Source: Meandrina meandrites
Lineage: Eukaryota; Cnidaria; Anthozoa; Scleractinia; Meandrinidae
Length of the DNA: 64,000 nucleotides
Assembly (NCBI GenBank): GCA_963693305.1
Contig: OY855915.1
Coordinates: 1,904,001 to 1,968,000 of the forward strand
Direction: 5' to 3'
Positions 34,672 through 47,111 of this stretch are shown one piece after another. Made by a program: the position numbers and the translations under genes. Position 1 is the first letter of the stretch, and every line of letters starts with the position of its first letter. Below the pieces are notes generated by a model that worked only from the letters and a program-made list of their open reading frames with translations, searched no databases and had not been told where the DNA came from.

Positions 34672-35850
34672 GAGGGCGTCCGCGTAAGATCCGACCACTC
34701 GATTTTCGGCCCAAAATAGAATTCCTTCAAATTTTCTGGGCAAGATAATTGATCCATATGATAAACAAAAATTGCAATATTTTCGCTTCTAGTGCTATTT
34801 TGTAATATTTCTGTCGACGATTTTCGAGGACGGTCCAAAACCTCAAAATTCGTCCTGTTTCGAGTCAAATTAAGGCATTGCGCTGAAGGCGCTAAAAAAT
34901 TTCGCTTTTACTCAAATAAAATAAAACTTCGCAATTACTATATTTCATGTCTTGTCTATAAATGCACGGCAAAATATTTGAAATTCGACTTAATAAAAAA
35001 TAATTATGATTTTTTGAAAATACCCCACAAAGAGCCCTCGCAAAATTTAGGCAAACATGCTGTTGGTTAAAGAAGTATTTCTCAAAAGTATAACGTGATC
35101 TGGAGCCCAAACTACTACCCATGTTCAGTACTAGGGTTAGTGTACCAATAACAGGAAAAACATTTTTGGGCACTAAGCTTTTCGAGCTACAGGAGTTCGA
35201 TGAACATGGCCTATATTCAATAGTCATAATGTTGCGTGACACAATTTTGCACTATCATAGTTTCTAACTTTTCCGCATAAAATAATTATCCAAGAGAGCA
35301 AATATTCTCAAGACTAACTTTGTGCTCTGGATAAGGCACTGGTTTACTTAAAACCATCAAATATTGCCCCAAAATTAGGAATTACGAAGGTTAAATGAGC
35401 GGCTGCGATGTAAGGTGTCCTAATTTCCGCCTAAACGCTTTGTAAAAGCTTTTTCCGAGATTCGGTTATGTAAGCGACTGAACTATGAAAGAAAGCCTTT
35501 AACTTTTAGAATTAAACATATCTAATAAATAGAAACTTAAATAAACTATAAGGTGCGTAGAAAACTTATGAACCGCGAATGTACCTTGCCTGTAACAAGA
35601 ATCTTCTCAGGAAATGTAGATTTCAGATAACACGCTGGAATGTCAAAATTATTTTAGCATATCACGGACATTCGCGCTCCTATATTATTTTATCCCGTTG
35701 TTTTAGTTGGAAGAGCGAAACGAGGACTACCAGACTTGTACCCTTTCCGTTATCTGTTTCAATTTTTTAGAAAAAGCCTTTATGTCTTTATTACCACCTT
35801 TGTTTCTTATAGTTGTCTTCTGTGGTGAATTCAATTTATGCAAATTTGGA
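34672..35850 (+). repeat. Left terminal inverted repeat of the 8.15-kb transposon
   Basis: It pairs with 41650-42824 in reverse orientation. An open stretch of 116 codons lies in each arm (34892-35242 minus, 42254-42604 plus). These are the same sequence in mirror image, not evidence of a gene. Confidence 0.85.
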
Positions 35851-36259
35851 GCAGGTTAATATATGCAGCGGTGTGTCAATAAAGTTAATTTCAATGTAGT
35901 AAAATTGTCAGAAAAGCATTGGGTGTCTAGTTTTCTGCGCTATGCTCCCACATTTCTTAACAAAAACTGCCTGTATCGTTCATATCGATTGCGAGGAAGA
36001 AGGGAAGTAAAGTTGATAATAATACTAATTTCACTCACCTACAAAAAATGTCGATTCCCGCTCAATAAATTTACATTTTTTTTCCTTTGTTGATTTTATA
36101 GCAATGCATGACTTGTAAGCCATTTTAATTCTCTCAGTTTATAGAAAACTGTTAAAAGTATTTACAGCAACCCGATACGTCCGTAAATTGACGGCTCCTG
36201 AACTTTGTTTTCTTAATATCGGCGACAGTCACATCCTTCTAAGAATGTGGATAGGTTCG

Positions 36260-39200
36260 CTAACAGATTTTTTTCCGATCTCGTGAAGTAAAGGGAATCT
36301 CAAAATATCTTAGTATCTCCTTGAGCATAACTACACTGAAACTGTCAAGTTTCTCCTCTCGTGAGAGGTCACAAAGGCAGTAGGAATCGTAGCAGATTAG
36401 ATGCCTGGGACTGAGCTGGGCGGCTACGCTCTCTAGTACTTCATGCCTTTCTTGTTCTTCCTCCTCTGCGTACACGTCCTCTATCTGTACCTCTTCGTTC
36501 CCCTGCCTTCTTCTTGTGGCCGCCAGTCTCGAGAAAAAGCCCTGTACTTGACTCTTCGTTAGCCAGTCTTTCCTGTCGAACATCCGCAAGCCATCTGGTT
36601 TTCTTGCTGTTCTCATGTCTGCAGACACTTTTCCGGGATCTGCCTTGTTGCCAGTTCTCTCTCCAAGGTCGAATTTCGTCGTTAGGTACTGTTTAACCTC
36701 AGCAGCAAACCGCACACCTTGATTTCGCGGCTTGTGAAGAGCCCAACCAAGCTGTAAGTCACTGCTAGAACTAGAAGCTTCATATTTGTCTCGTTGCTCC
36801 TCGCAATGTGCTACTGGTGCCCTGCTGGTTTCCTTGTTCTTGTCAACAGTAAGGAATTTTCCGGCCCAGTCTATTCTGAGTTTGTCATACACCGTTTCGG
36901 GGCATCTGGGCACTTGTCGGTGCTCGCCAACATCAAGGTGATTCTCAAGCTCACTGAATTTCTTAAAGACCATCTGGCACCCTGGCTCTGAGCAAGAGAA
37001 AAGACCGCTGGTTTCTTCACCATCAGTTGAGGTACCCTTAATATGGATTCGAGTCTCCTTGACTGAGAAAAATTCCACATCAATAGCAAGATCTGTAGGA
37101 CCCTGGGGCTTGACGATGATGTCTTGGTAGGGAATTAGCCTCCCTTGCCCTACACCGTAAGCTCTCCAAACCCGAATTCCGTTTGATTCAAATTTAAAGT
37201 TATGATACCTACTGAAATTCTCTATCTTTTTTACTTCAAGTGTCTCTTGAGACTCATTCACTGAGCAAACACAGGCAGTTGTGCCACGAACAGGACGTTC
37301 AGAAAGCGCCGTACGCATGTCCTTTGCAGAAAGAACATCGTGTCCCTCATTGCAATATCGACGGATAGCTGATTTCATTGGACAAAGGATCCTATCACAG
37401 ACGTCTTTTCCGTACTGTGGCTCGGAAAAGTCATACTGCGTGACGGTAATACCAACTCGGTTCCCAGCATCTCTTACGGCCGCGATGAGAAAGTTGTTGT
37501 GGTAACAGCCTGCTTCGTCACTCCTAAGGTTCACTCTGGTTATGTGGGGGTGTTCCTTCTTTAAAGCCTCCAGTGTGTTCTCAATGATCGAGCAGACTGC
37601 GTACCAGTCCTGCTGGCAGGAATCAAGGATGTGAGCATATGATTTCAGCTCAACTTTGCCAGTGCTGGCATTCTTAGCTATTACCGTGGATATATGCCAA
37701 CTGAGCCCTCTTTTTCCGAACCAATCGGACTGTTTCTCACGATATTTCATTTGAAGAAATTTCATGGCCCAGTCCATTATAAGAATAGCTGACGCCGCGT
37801 CGGGTGTTTTCAGTGAATCTTGTTTCGCCTCTTCCTGGTTAATCGAGCGGATAATGTGCGCTTTCCATAGTAAGATGTCTGACACCGCGCGCTCAAAGTC
37901 ATACAGTAGATCTTCTCGCTGGTCTGAACTGTAAGGTGTCCAGGATGACCCTTTGATCCCTAGTCGAACTTCCTGCAATACGCTCTTCAGCTCTTGGCAG
38001 TCATCGCAAGTGGACACGTGCTGATGTGAGCAGGCTTGTTGGAAATCGGGTTCTACAGGATCACTTAGCGCAAAATTTCGACAGTGGTCAGCACAAGTAG
38101 AATTATCTGGTTGGCAATCCACGCGAAAGTCAGTCTTGAGATAGCGTTTTGCATCTCTGAGCGTTTGACGAACATCAAGGCACCACCGCTTCTCCATTCC
38201 TCCTTTCTCAAGGGTTTCAATTAGTATCTCAATCGTATGAAATCCCGCCGCGCCATCAGCTGCAGTGTTGTCTAGGCCTTGAAGCGATTTACGCTGAGAT
38301 GCCTTCCGAACCTCCAAGATTTTGAATAACGTGGACCTACCGAGTGGCTCGTAACATTGTTCTTTGCAGTACTCCAAGTATTGTTCGATCATTGTAGATC
38401 TGGTCACCGTTCTGACAACGTTTGGCATCTCTATTCTGTCACCACTGTCTAAGGTAAGTATCTTGCTGCCATAAGAAACGTCTTGATAGAAGTAAGGTCT
38501 ATTTGTGAATTCTACAAAGTGGTCGACTTTTCCCATATCAAGTCGTACGCGATGCTTTTGTTTCACTTCAGGGATTGTACCAGGACCGTGAAGTTTAGCA
38601 TGAGCACGTGCTTGCTTTATTTCCCACTTAGATAGTTTCCCGTACGGCTGGTGAATTTTCTGTAGCATGCTTGTGGGATATCTATAAGCGTAAAGGCTCA
38701 GTATCTGTCTCTTTAAGTTCCTGGTTTTCGCGTTCTTATAAGCAGTCATGAGAACCACTAGGTCATCGGATACTGGACCTTCACCCTTTTCGCTCTGTGC
38801 AGAAGCCATCGACTCGAACAACTCCTCTCCACTTCCAGGTGCTATTACACTACACACTAGCAAACAGTCCTCACTAGCCTTGTGTAGCACATTCAACTGT
38901 TCCGCTTTGCTCAGGTTATTAAACGAGGTTGTCAGTTGGGAGGAAAGGGGTTCACGTGTTATTTCTTGTGCAGTGAGATTCGCAATCGTGTTCATAGCTG
39001 AGTTATACGCACCAACTGTATCGGTACCAAAGGGCGTTGAAGGAGAGGTGACATCTGATCCTGGAGTCCAGCATGGGGTCACAGGGATATTCTGAGGAGT
39101 TGGGGGCTCACGGAATGGGGTCAAGGTGGCAAGGTGGCCGATGGTTTTCATGGCAGCCTCCTTAGCAGGTCTGTGAGAAATTTAAAACAAGCACAGATGT

Positions 39201-41186
39201 CTTGTCAACTTTGAAAAATGTTTTGTTTCGAAGTAAAAAAATGGATCCCACTACATACCTTTGAAGGGTTGCAGTTCCTTCAGGTTCGTCCGGATATAGC
39301 CAGTCTGCTTTTAGGGTAGTTTCTTCGGCGTGTTTCTTTCTGCATGTTGTGCAGATGGCTAGTAACAAAAGATCGGTGTTATTGCGTCCTGGAAAATTGT
39401 CTATGCATAACGCAAGACCTTAGCTTGCCCTCCAGCAACATTTTCCATAGAAATCGTATTAATTTTTCAAAAATTTAAACAGTCATAAAATCTGATTCTT
39501 TAATGCCAGGAGCGTCAAACTTGGCCATATTGCTATTTTTGCTTTTGCCAAATTGCTTTTTCCATTTCTGGCATTATAGCTCATAATATATATATATATT
39601 TTAGTAAACATTTGGTCATGTGACCCCAACTGCAAAGGGCTTATTTCTGTGTCGTACATGATTTTACTCCACATTCTCCCGCTCCCTTCCAAAACGAAAA
39701 AGAAAGAAAAACCCCAAAAAACAACAGGAATCTGAAACGCACAGATAAGTGCCACTTTCCAGGTAGTCCGGCGGCTTAGCTCGAAATTTTAGGTGAATTG
39801 ATCACTTTTTGATACAAGTATGAAATTTGGCAAAAGCAAAGTGGTCACCAACAGAAGTTTTTTCAGATATGGTGCCAAGCCGAAAAAACGTCAGTTTCCA
39901 TGGAAACCGTAATTTATTTAAAAAAAGTGTTTGTTTGTCCGGTTTATTGACAAATACTATTATATCAGGTAGTGGTACCAAGGCACACGTACAAAATTTA
40001 GAATGAAAAGCTGCAATTTAGACTGTTCACAGCCCTCTATATTTTCGTATTTTTCTTCTATTAGCGAATGGCGTACGCGGGGATCGGGGAATGAATCGCG
40101 AGAGACCTGGACGCTAGCACAAAACGAAAGACGCGACGGGGCAGAGGGCGGGGAACGAAAAACCTTTTTCCATGCAATAATTTCCTAGTAAATTAATGGT
40201 AAAAACGTAACAATTGTCATAATTGTAAGCCTAATTCAAAGCATTCATATAAACGTGCTATGAGAGGTGTATAAAAGCGCAAAAAGAAGTACTTCTTGGG
40301 GGGGGGGGGGGGGGGGGTCTCTTGGCCGAAAATTTTATTTCCTGCTTACAAGCTTAAATTAGGAAATTGGCGTTGGCACTATATCGAGAATTGATTAGTA
40401 CTTTCTGCAAAGTTTGGTGCCGGACTACGGGGCTAGTGTTAAGCAACTATGTACAAAGGACAGTGGATAGGATTCTTTATTGTGATCTTCATCTTTATTT
40501 TAATCGCTTGTTCCTCATGATCAGAACAAAATAGTTCCAGTAATGTTATTTAGACACAGTAAAAAACGTTAGGCCAAACAAACTATATTAATCTATGTAA
40601 ATTACTTGAATATGCATGCTAATAAAATTTTATCTTCCATTTGGGCAGGGTGTCTTGTGACCAAGCATTTTATGTCTGTTTTTAATAGCCTACAATGTAA
40701 ACAATGAAAAGGGAGTAAAAAATACAGTCCTAAATGATAACACTTACGCGAACCAACGGGTGTAGCGTCTCCAAAGAGGTTTTTGATTTCCCTGGCTAGC
40801 TTGAAATTAATAACATGTGTTCCTGTCACCGCTGTTTTCTTTCCATGATGTCTTGGATACTGGCAGGTCTTCGGGGCTTGCCAGTACTTTCCTAGAGTAA
40901 AACGATGAGCTGGACAAATCATCATATTCTTAATCTGTTCTTCTGTGAGCTCTGAAAGACCTGCTCTTGCCAGTATTAAATCCCTTTCACATGTATTTTC
41001 CCTTGTCAGGTGGTGATTTGCTAGATGCGAACTAATATCGCCGTCACAGTTATTTAGGGCTACACATTCCGTATATCCTCGACTACTTCCGCACTTGCCA
41101 CCTATAACTGACGAGAAGGAACAAACTCCTGCCATTCCACAGAACAAAACAACGAGAATCGCAAAGAGTAGAACTATCCTTGGCAT
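36260..41186 (-). CDS. Putative transposase of the 8.15-kb element, three exons, about 1149 aa
   Basis: Exons (minus strand): 41186-40748, 39358-39259 and 39170-36260, joined by GTAAGT/TAG and GTATGT/ACAG introns with agreeing phases and no internal stop. Exon 1 has Cys/His pairs (CPAHRFTLGKYWQAPKTCQY, HHGKK) and ends VGS, continuing in exon 2 as PICTTCRKKH: a probable zinc-binding N-terminal domain. The core shows an acidic residue after a hydrophobic strand (ILIMDWAMKF, about residue 646), DWFGKRGLSWH, a second acidic site in LRSDEAGCYHNN (about 731), then DFSEPQYGKDVCDR and IRRYCNEGHD (about 760-790), fitting an RNase H-type transposase. A C2H2 finger (CSEPGC ... HLDVGEH) sits at about 906-930. 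The first 17 residues are hydrophobic, odd for a nuclear enzyme. Met18 (41135), or a hidden upstream exon using the acceptor GGAATGGCAG, are alternatives. Confidence 0.8.
39371..40747 (-). other. First intron of the transposase gene
   Basis: It spans from the donor at 40747 to the acceptor at 39359 and contains a G run of about 20 at 40299-40318. No nested gene seen. Confidence 0.7.
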
Positions 41187-41399
41187 AATGTCATAATGTA
41201 AACAGACTCGTCGTCAACTATCACAAATTTGCATAAGTTACATGTAATTAAGCACAAGGGCAACACCAAAAATATATATATAAAATTAAAAATGAAATAT
41301 AAAAGACATACAGAGCTTGTAGCTATTCAAAACTAAAAAAACAATAGTAAAACAAGTTATTTCTTTCCAGGAGGCAGCATTTTGCATTACGATTTTTCG

Positions 41400-42030
41400 C
41401 ATACGATGAAACTAACCTTCTAAAAATAACTTTGAGTTTGACATTCCGGCGTGTTAGCCGACTGAAATCTACATTCTCTGAAGAGATATTCGCTACAGCC
41501 AAAATATGTATTCGCGGTACATAGTTTTTATAGGCACTAACTACTATGACTAAAGAGTCTAGTTATTGAATATGTTAAATTCTAAAGAGTTTCTTTAAAG
41601 TTCATTCCCTATGACAAATTGGAGGGGAATTTCTCTCGAAGGACCGCCAAAAAATTGAATGCATAAATTGAATTCAGCGAAGACAACAATGGGAAAGAAA
41701 GCTGGTAAGACATAAAGGCTTTTTTCAAACACTTGAAACCAGTAACGGAAAAGGTACAAATCTGGTAGTCCTCATTTCGCTCTTCCAACTAAAGCAACGG
41801 GATAAAATATTATAGGAGCGCGAATGTCCGTGATATGCCTAAAATAATTTTGACATTCCAGCGTGTTATCTAAAATCAACATTTTCTCAAAAGATTTTAG
41901 CTACAGCCGTGGTACATTGGGGTTAATAAGTTTTTCTACGCGCTTTATACGTTATTTAAGTTTCTATATATTAGATAAATTAAATTCTAAAGGTCAAAGG
42001 CTTTCTTTCATAGTTCAGTCGCTTACATAA
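41400..42030. repeat. Subterminal tandem duplication in the right end of the transposon
   Basis: About 190 bp at 41410-41600 (TTTGAGTTTGACATTCCGGCGTG ... shortened here to GACATTCCGGCGTGTTA) recurs diverged at 41845-42020 (GACATTCCAGCGTGTTA). The repeat offset is about 415 bp. The second copy belongs to the inverted repeat; the first lies just inside it. Confidence 0.6.
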
Positions 42031-42824
42031 CCGAATCTCGGAAAAAGCTTTTACACAGCGTTTAGGAGGAAATTAGGACACCTTACATCGCAGGCGCTCA
42101 TTTAACCTTCGTAATTCCTAATTTTGGGGCAATATTTGATGGTTTTAAGTAAACCAGTGCCTTATCTAGAGCACAGAGTTAGTCTTGAGAATATTTGCTC
42201 TCTTGGATAATTATTTTATGCGGAAAAGTTAGAAACTATGATAGTGCAAAATTGTGTCACGCAACATTATGACTATTGAATATAGGCCATGTTCATCGAA
42301 CTCCTGTAGCTCGAAAAGCTTAGTGCCCAAAAATGTTTTTCCTGTTATTGGTACACTAACCCTAGTACTGAACATGGGCAGTAGTTTGGGCTCCAGATCA
42401 CGTTATACTTTTGAGAAATACTTCTTTAACCAACAGCATGTTTGCCTAAATTTTGCGAGGGCTCTTTGTGGGGTATTTTCAAAAAATCATAATTATTTTG
42501 TATTAAGTCGGATTTCAAATATTTTGCCGTGCATTTATAGACAAGACATGAAATATAGTAATTGCGAAGTTTTATTTTATTTGAGTAAAAGCGAAATTTT
42601 TTAGCGCCTTCAGCGCAATGCCTTAATTTGACTAGAAACAGGACGATTTTTGAGGTTTTGGACCGTCCTCAAAAATCGTCGACAAAAATATTACAAAATA
42701 GCACTAGAAGCGAAAATATTGCAATTTTTGTTTATCATATGGATCAATTATCTTGCCCAGAAAATTTGAAGGAATTCTATTTTGGGCCGCAAATCGAGTG
42801 GTCGGATCTTACGCGGACGCCCTC
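41650..42824 (-). repeat. Right terminal inverted repeat of the 8.15-kb transposon
   Basis: Reverse-complement partner of 34672-35850. Differences are sparse at the outer 300 bp and increase inward, including small indels. Confidence 0.85.
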
Positions 42825-43151
42825 TTAACACCTAATGTGAACGTATTCTCAAAACGACAATTATTGGACCAAAGTATTTCATTTCTCCCTTATCGCTGGA
42901 CCAGCCTTTCTGGCTTATCCACGCTGTTCTAAATACCGTTTTGTGATTTACTGGCCTACTATTTCCAACAATTTTATTGCGATTTTCTTGAGTTTGTCTT
43001 ATGATGTGTGCTTTGCATGCAGCAACCAAAATGTGTGTTGACGACTTCTTCAGGGCATTCCAACCTTCCCTCAACTTAATTCTAAGATAAATATGAATGT
43101 AGATTTAAACACTTACTAAATAGTTTCCTCTCTTTTTTTCCTGTGTGTCAG

Positions 43152-44221
43152 ATGAAAGCATTTGCAGTTTTCGTTCTTTTGATGCTGGTTTTCATGCCAA
43201 TGGTTTTGAGCCGGGCTTTTGTATACGCTAACGGCGTTCAGTTGAACGAGGTCGAAAGCAACGGCTACAAGGTGATACAAATGTAACTAAGACTTTGAAT
43301 TACCCTCAACAGAAGGTTTACTTTTGTAAAGCGAGGAAACGAGAATAAAATACAATAGTAGCCCTAACAGGGTTAATTTAACAGGATTTGAAAGGTGTTA
43401 TCCCACATCAAACGACCAAATATTCAACTGATAATAGTGCCAAATGTTGAGAAAGGTCTTTTTAAATACCTCATGAAATCCCATCCAGTTATATCCTTCC
43501 AGCCTAAGAAGGGTAAACCTCAGTTCAGGCAAAGCGTCCATGTTTAGCCCACTGCAGGGACAACCCTCCTGGGAGATCTTACCGACAATATAACCTTTAC
43601 TTCCATGAGAAAAAAAAACACGAGGATCTTCGCGTGATTGTAACCGTTTTCTTTAAGTTGGAGAACTTTAAGGAAGACGACCATCCTGGCGTGAACGACA
43701 TCAGTTACCCTGGAGATTCTGCTAAATTTCCAAAGCGCACAGGACTCCCCGGCGAATCTCGTTGGCCATGGTAGGCAGGTAAGGTAGACCTCACCTAGTC
43801 TTGTTAACGTTGCTTATCTCTACTAGAACAGCAAGTGAAAATAAACCATTTTTATGTCGCCACCCAAATTGTCACGCATTTCTTTTCTGATTGTTACCAA
43901 GCTTGGTTCGCGCGAATTATTGTCAACTTTCTGCCGCCAGCATGTAGTTTTTCGGTTGGGCATTTTTTTACCTTTGCTGCTTTGCGAATTCGTTCACGAC
44001 AAAATTTACAAGTTTGCACTTGGAACGGGCTAGGTGGTGACACTAGCCGGCCTAATGGTTATTAAATGGCTCTTAAAGCAATGCTTCGTCCATGAGTGAC
44101 ATATTTGCACATTGTTAGATTCATTATTTCCGTTTTATTTTCAATGCAAACGATCGTTCTTATTCTGCACTGCTTAACGATTTCTTTATTTCTGTTTTTG
44201 TTGTTGATGCAGAGGCGATGA
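43152..44221 (+). pseudogene. Secreted-protein gene, unit III copy, frameshifted in the middle exon
   Basis: Exon A (43152-43271) encodes the same signal peptide and tail as unit II, with one difference (ENN to ESN). Exon B starts at 43548 after GTTTAG. An A-run there has 9 A, where unit V has 10 and unit II has AAAACAAAAA, shifting the frame by one base early in the exon. Exon C starts at 44213. The leader exon at 34582-34641 is now separated from exon A by the 8.15-kb transposon, an intron of about 8.5 kb. If the real product is A+C only (42 aa ending KRR), the copy is intact; if exon B is coding, it is broken. A homopolymer sequencing error is also possible. Confidence 0.45.
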
Positions 44222-44625
44222 TGAAAGGGACGATGAATGAGGATCCTCTACATTTAATCCATTTCATGTAATCATGACGTCATTAGTGACGTAACAATGA
44301 TGTAATTTGTGGGAATAAAAATAAATTGTGCATGGGTAAAATGGCGTGTGTTGTTTTTCAATCATTTGTGATATTACGACTTTTACAGTTAACTTACATC
44401 GCGGAAAAAGTTTTTAACAGCATGTTAGCTTCTCAATGTTTCTGCTTGAGAATTCTTTCAAAACTCTTTTCATTTTATTTTATCTCAAGGGATTCCCACG
44501 GAAACACGAACATGTACCACGTGAATGTCAAGAATATCACAGAGCAGTATATAATTGATTTGGAAGGTTTTTCTAGCTCTAGGGTCAAAGATAACTCAGA
44601 CTTACAAGCAACCCTGTGCGTTCAA

Positions 44626-45420
44626 CCACGTGTTCGCTGTGAGTATCTTTTCACTATCCCCATTCACCCGCTATTGGTTTCCCCGTGCGATTTTTTGTCT
44701 TTTACACCGTGCGTTCTCTCTGTCTTTCCACGTGCAATTCCGCTATAATCCCCCTATGCTTTTCGCAGAGTGTTCCCTTGGATTTCTCGTGTCTTGCCCC
44801 ATGGGTTCCAAAAGGATTCCTCCCAAAGGTCCCTGTGTTGGTTTCCTCATTCATTTGCCTGTACAGTTACACCATGTGTTTCTGAGCGTTTTTTTCCTCG
44901 TATATTCTCCAATGCGTTCCTAAGCGTTTCCTCGTATAATCAATACGTGTCTTGCCATATTGCTGTCAGTTCTCATTTTTTTAATTTAGCACTATTTGGT
45001 TTTTTAGCACCTTTAGCGCTTTTTTTCGAGCACTTTTTAATAATCACGTTTTATGGAAAAAGAAGTTTCAGAAAAATGCTTATTATAATAGCTTACTTGA
45101 TCGCCTCAATTTCTATGGTTTTACATTACTTCAGGATTCTTCTATCAGGGTTTAAAAATTCTAAGAAATCGCTTTATGCTTTCCTTTTCAAAAACGCGTT
45201 TTTATAAAGGACCTGTCACACCAATAAATACCCGCGGGCCACTTTAACTCTACTAGATCATCACGTGATAATACAATCTCTTTTCCCGTGATGTGCGCTT
45301 TTCCAAATTCGCTACGGCCGTTAATTTACCTTTATCAGTTTCAATCAAAAGGCCCTATTGGGCCACGACTGTTTTTTTAAGCGATGACTTCATCATTTAA
45401 TGTGTTCGTGCGAGTTCTTG
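44626..45420. other. Unit III 3' flank, partly shared with inverted unit VI
   Basis: TTGGTTTCCCCGTGCGATTT and neighbours match the reverse complement near 54300-54370. Several overlapping open stretches of 65-145 codons exist but lack coding signatures. Confidence 0.4.
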
Positions 45421-45423
45421 TCG

Positions 45424-46630
45424 CTTTTATTTAACAAGTGACGAATTAAATCGTCAAAGTCGAACGTGCATCACTTGTAAAGATCTATACGGATTTACGT
45501 TGTTTTTCATTTTGTTTTGCATTGGTTGTAAAAGAAGCAAGCTCCAATCAGACAAATTCAAGTTTGCGTGTTTTCGTGCTAGCATGTGTACACTCTTTTT
45601 CCTGTACAGCGTTTACGATTGACGTTCAATTTCCGGAATGTGTTTTGATAGTGTCATGAGCATGATCTTGCGTTCTTTGATTGCTGTGAAGATTAACGTC
45701 GCATAAAATTTATTTTGAAATCGGCTGCGTTGACCTTTGTCGCGTGACACTGATAATTCTGATTTTTGTGGTGAACTCGATGGTACGTGGAACGACTTTT
45801 TGGTGGAATTCGATTGCGTGTATATCTGGATAACTTTGGGGGCAAGTTGTTTTCTTCTATGTATTTTTCTATTCGTGTTTGAAAACATATGATCACTTTT
45901 AACGATCCGCGCATCGTCTTTTATTTTAATATGCTTTTAAAATATGACTTTGCCTGTCTTCTGCGACCGCTATTTTGGTTGCTTGTACTGTGAGTTTTGT
46001 TGTTCCTTCTTTACTTGCGGTAGGGTCCTCTGGCTTTTGGGATAGGTAGTCTTCTGCTAGGAATAAATCTCGCTCCAGATTTTATCTCGTCGTTGAAACT
46101 CGAGTGTTCTCCGCTGCGACCTGTGCTGATGATTTTGCTTGCATGCGATGAACATTTATCTGTTGTGGGTTATAAAACTCAGCAAGGGTACTTCTTAACT
46201 CCGAGGCCTATAAAAGTTGTTTGAAATGCGTTGATTTAGGTTGTCGCTGTGAAGCACACGATACAATTGTTCCTTCTTGTAGCTTCTATTTAACAAGTGA
46301 CGAATTAAATCGTCGAAGTCGAACATGCATCACTTGTAAAGATCTATACGGATTTACGCTGTTTTTCATTGTGATTTGCATTGGGAGTAAAAGAAGCAAG
46401 CTCCAAGCAGACAAATTCAAGTTTGCGTGTTTTCGTGCTAGCGTGTGTATACTCTTTTCTCTGTACAGCGTTTACGATTAACGTTCAATTTCCGGAATGT
46501 GTTTTGATAGTGCCATGAGCATGATAGGTTTTATCTTGCATTCTTTGATTGCTGTAAAGATTAAGCGTCGCATAAAATTTATTTTGAAATCGGCTAGGTT
46601 GACCTTTGTCGCGTGACACTGATAATCTTC
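45424..46630. repeat. Direct duplication, offset about 859 bp
   Basis: Segments 45424-45760 and 46284-46630 are close copies (TTTAACAAGTGACGAATTAA, CATCACTTGTAAAGATC, ATTTCCGGAATGTGTTTTG). They differ by scattered substitutions and short insertions. The second contains an 86-codon open stretch with TCITCKDLYGF; its frame is interrupted at the start in the first copy, so coding is doubtful. Confidence 0.75.
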
Positions 46631-47111
46631 TGTCAGCTAGCGATTACGCAAACTTCGCTTTCAATTTCGCTTTCACCGTCACATGCAAACTTAAGAAAAT
46701 TCTGTTGATTTTTCAATAGGGCAGAAACAACATACACCTGATTTAAGGTAAAATAAAAATAAAATATGTTCACAGTCGATTTTCAAATTATCATCACATA
46801 CCCATCAAAACAAAACCATTAGCGCGTAAAGTACAGTGGTCTGTCATCGGTCTTAATAAACCGCAACGTCAAACTGAGAGTGGCGTTACATGTAGGTCTG
46901 CCAACCATCTGTCAACGGCCTTTTGTTTACAGATGATCGACTGAAGGAGTGAAGGAAGGAAGGATGGCTTCAAATCGCCACTCATTCCATAACTCCCGTT
47001 TTGCATACGCAAAAACAGTCGTAAAAACGTCAGAAAAGGGGAATTGTCACGCAAACTGTCACGCAATACTTTCCGGATTGTTTGAGAGAACGACTTAGAG
47101 AAGGACCATTA

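Larger units (their letters stand above)
34672..42824. mobile_element. 8.15-kb autonomous-looking DNA transposon, TTAA target, about 1.15-kb inverted repeats (Sola3-like?)
   Basis: TTAA at 34668-34671 and 42825-42828 flanks GAGGGCGTCCGCGTAAGATC at both ends, inverted. The paralogous site in unit V (minus strand CACATTCTTAACACCTAATG) has one TTAA and no element, proving insertion and the target duplication. The inverted repeats run about 34672-35850 and 41650-42824, with roughly 97% identity by eye at the outer ends. One intact spliced gene (36260-41186, -) fills the core. TTAA targets are used by piggyBac, Kolobok and Sola3. The protein has none of the piggyBac or THAP hallmarks I know, and a Sola-like GKxxCD block, so Sola3 is the best guess. 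Confidence 0.9.
31650..44625 (+). repeat. Unit III: gene-bearing repeat carrying four extra insertions or shared inserts
   Basis: Unit sequence at 31650-34667 continues at 42829-44625. The 8.1-kb transposon lies between. It also carries the MITE 31689-32346, the pogo-like insert 32377-32537 and the hairpin 34152-34408 shared with unit II. Confidence 0.75.

Noticed and set aside
34892..35242. 116-codon frame repeated at 42254-42604
   Set aside because: The two are the same sequence in opposite arms of the transposon inverted repeat; no start context, domain or splice evidence.
40299..40318. G homopolymers here and at 15183 and 55452 as possible regulatory G-quadruplex sites
   Set aside because: Simple mononucleotide runs of uncertain length; more likely slippage products than functional structures.
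44326..45207. Several overlapping 65-145 codon frames after unit III
   Set aside because: They overlap one another in different frames, lie in repeat-derived AT-rich sequence, and show no conserved motif.
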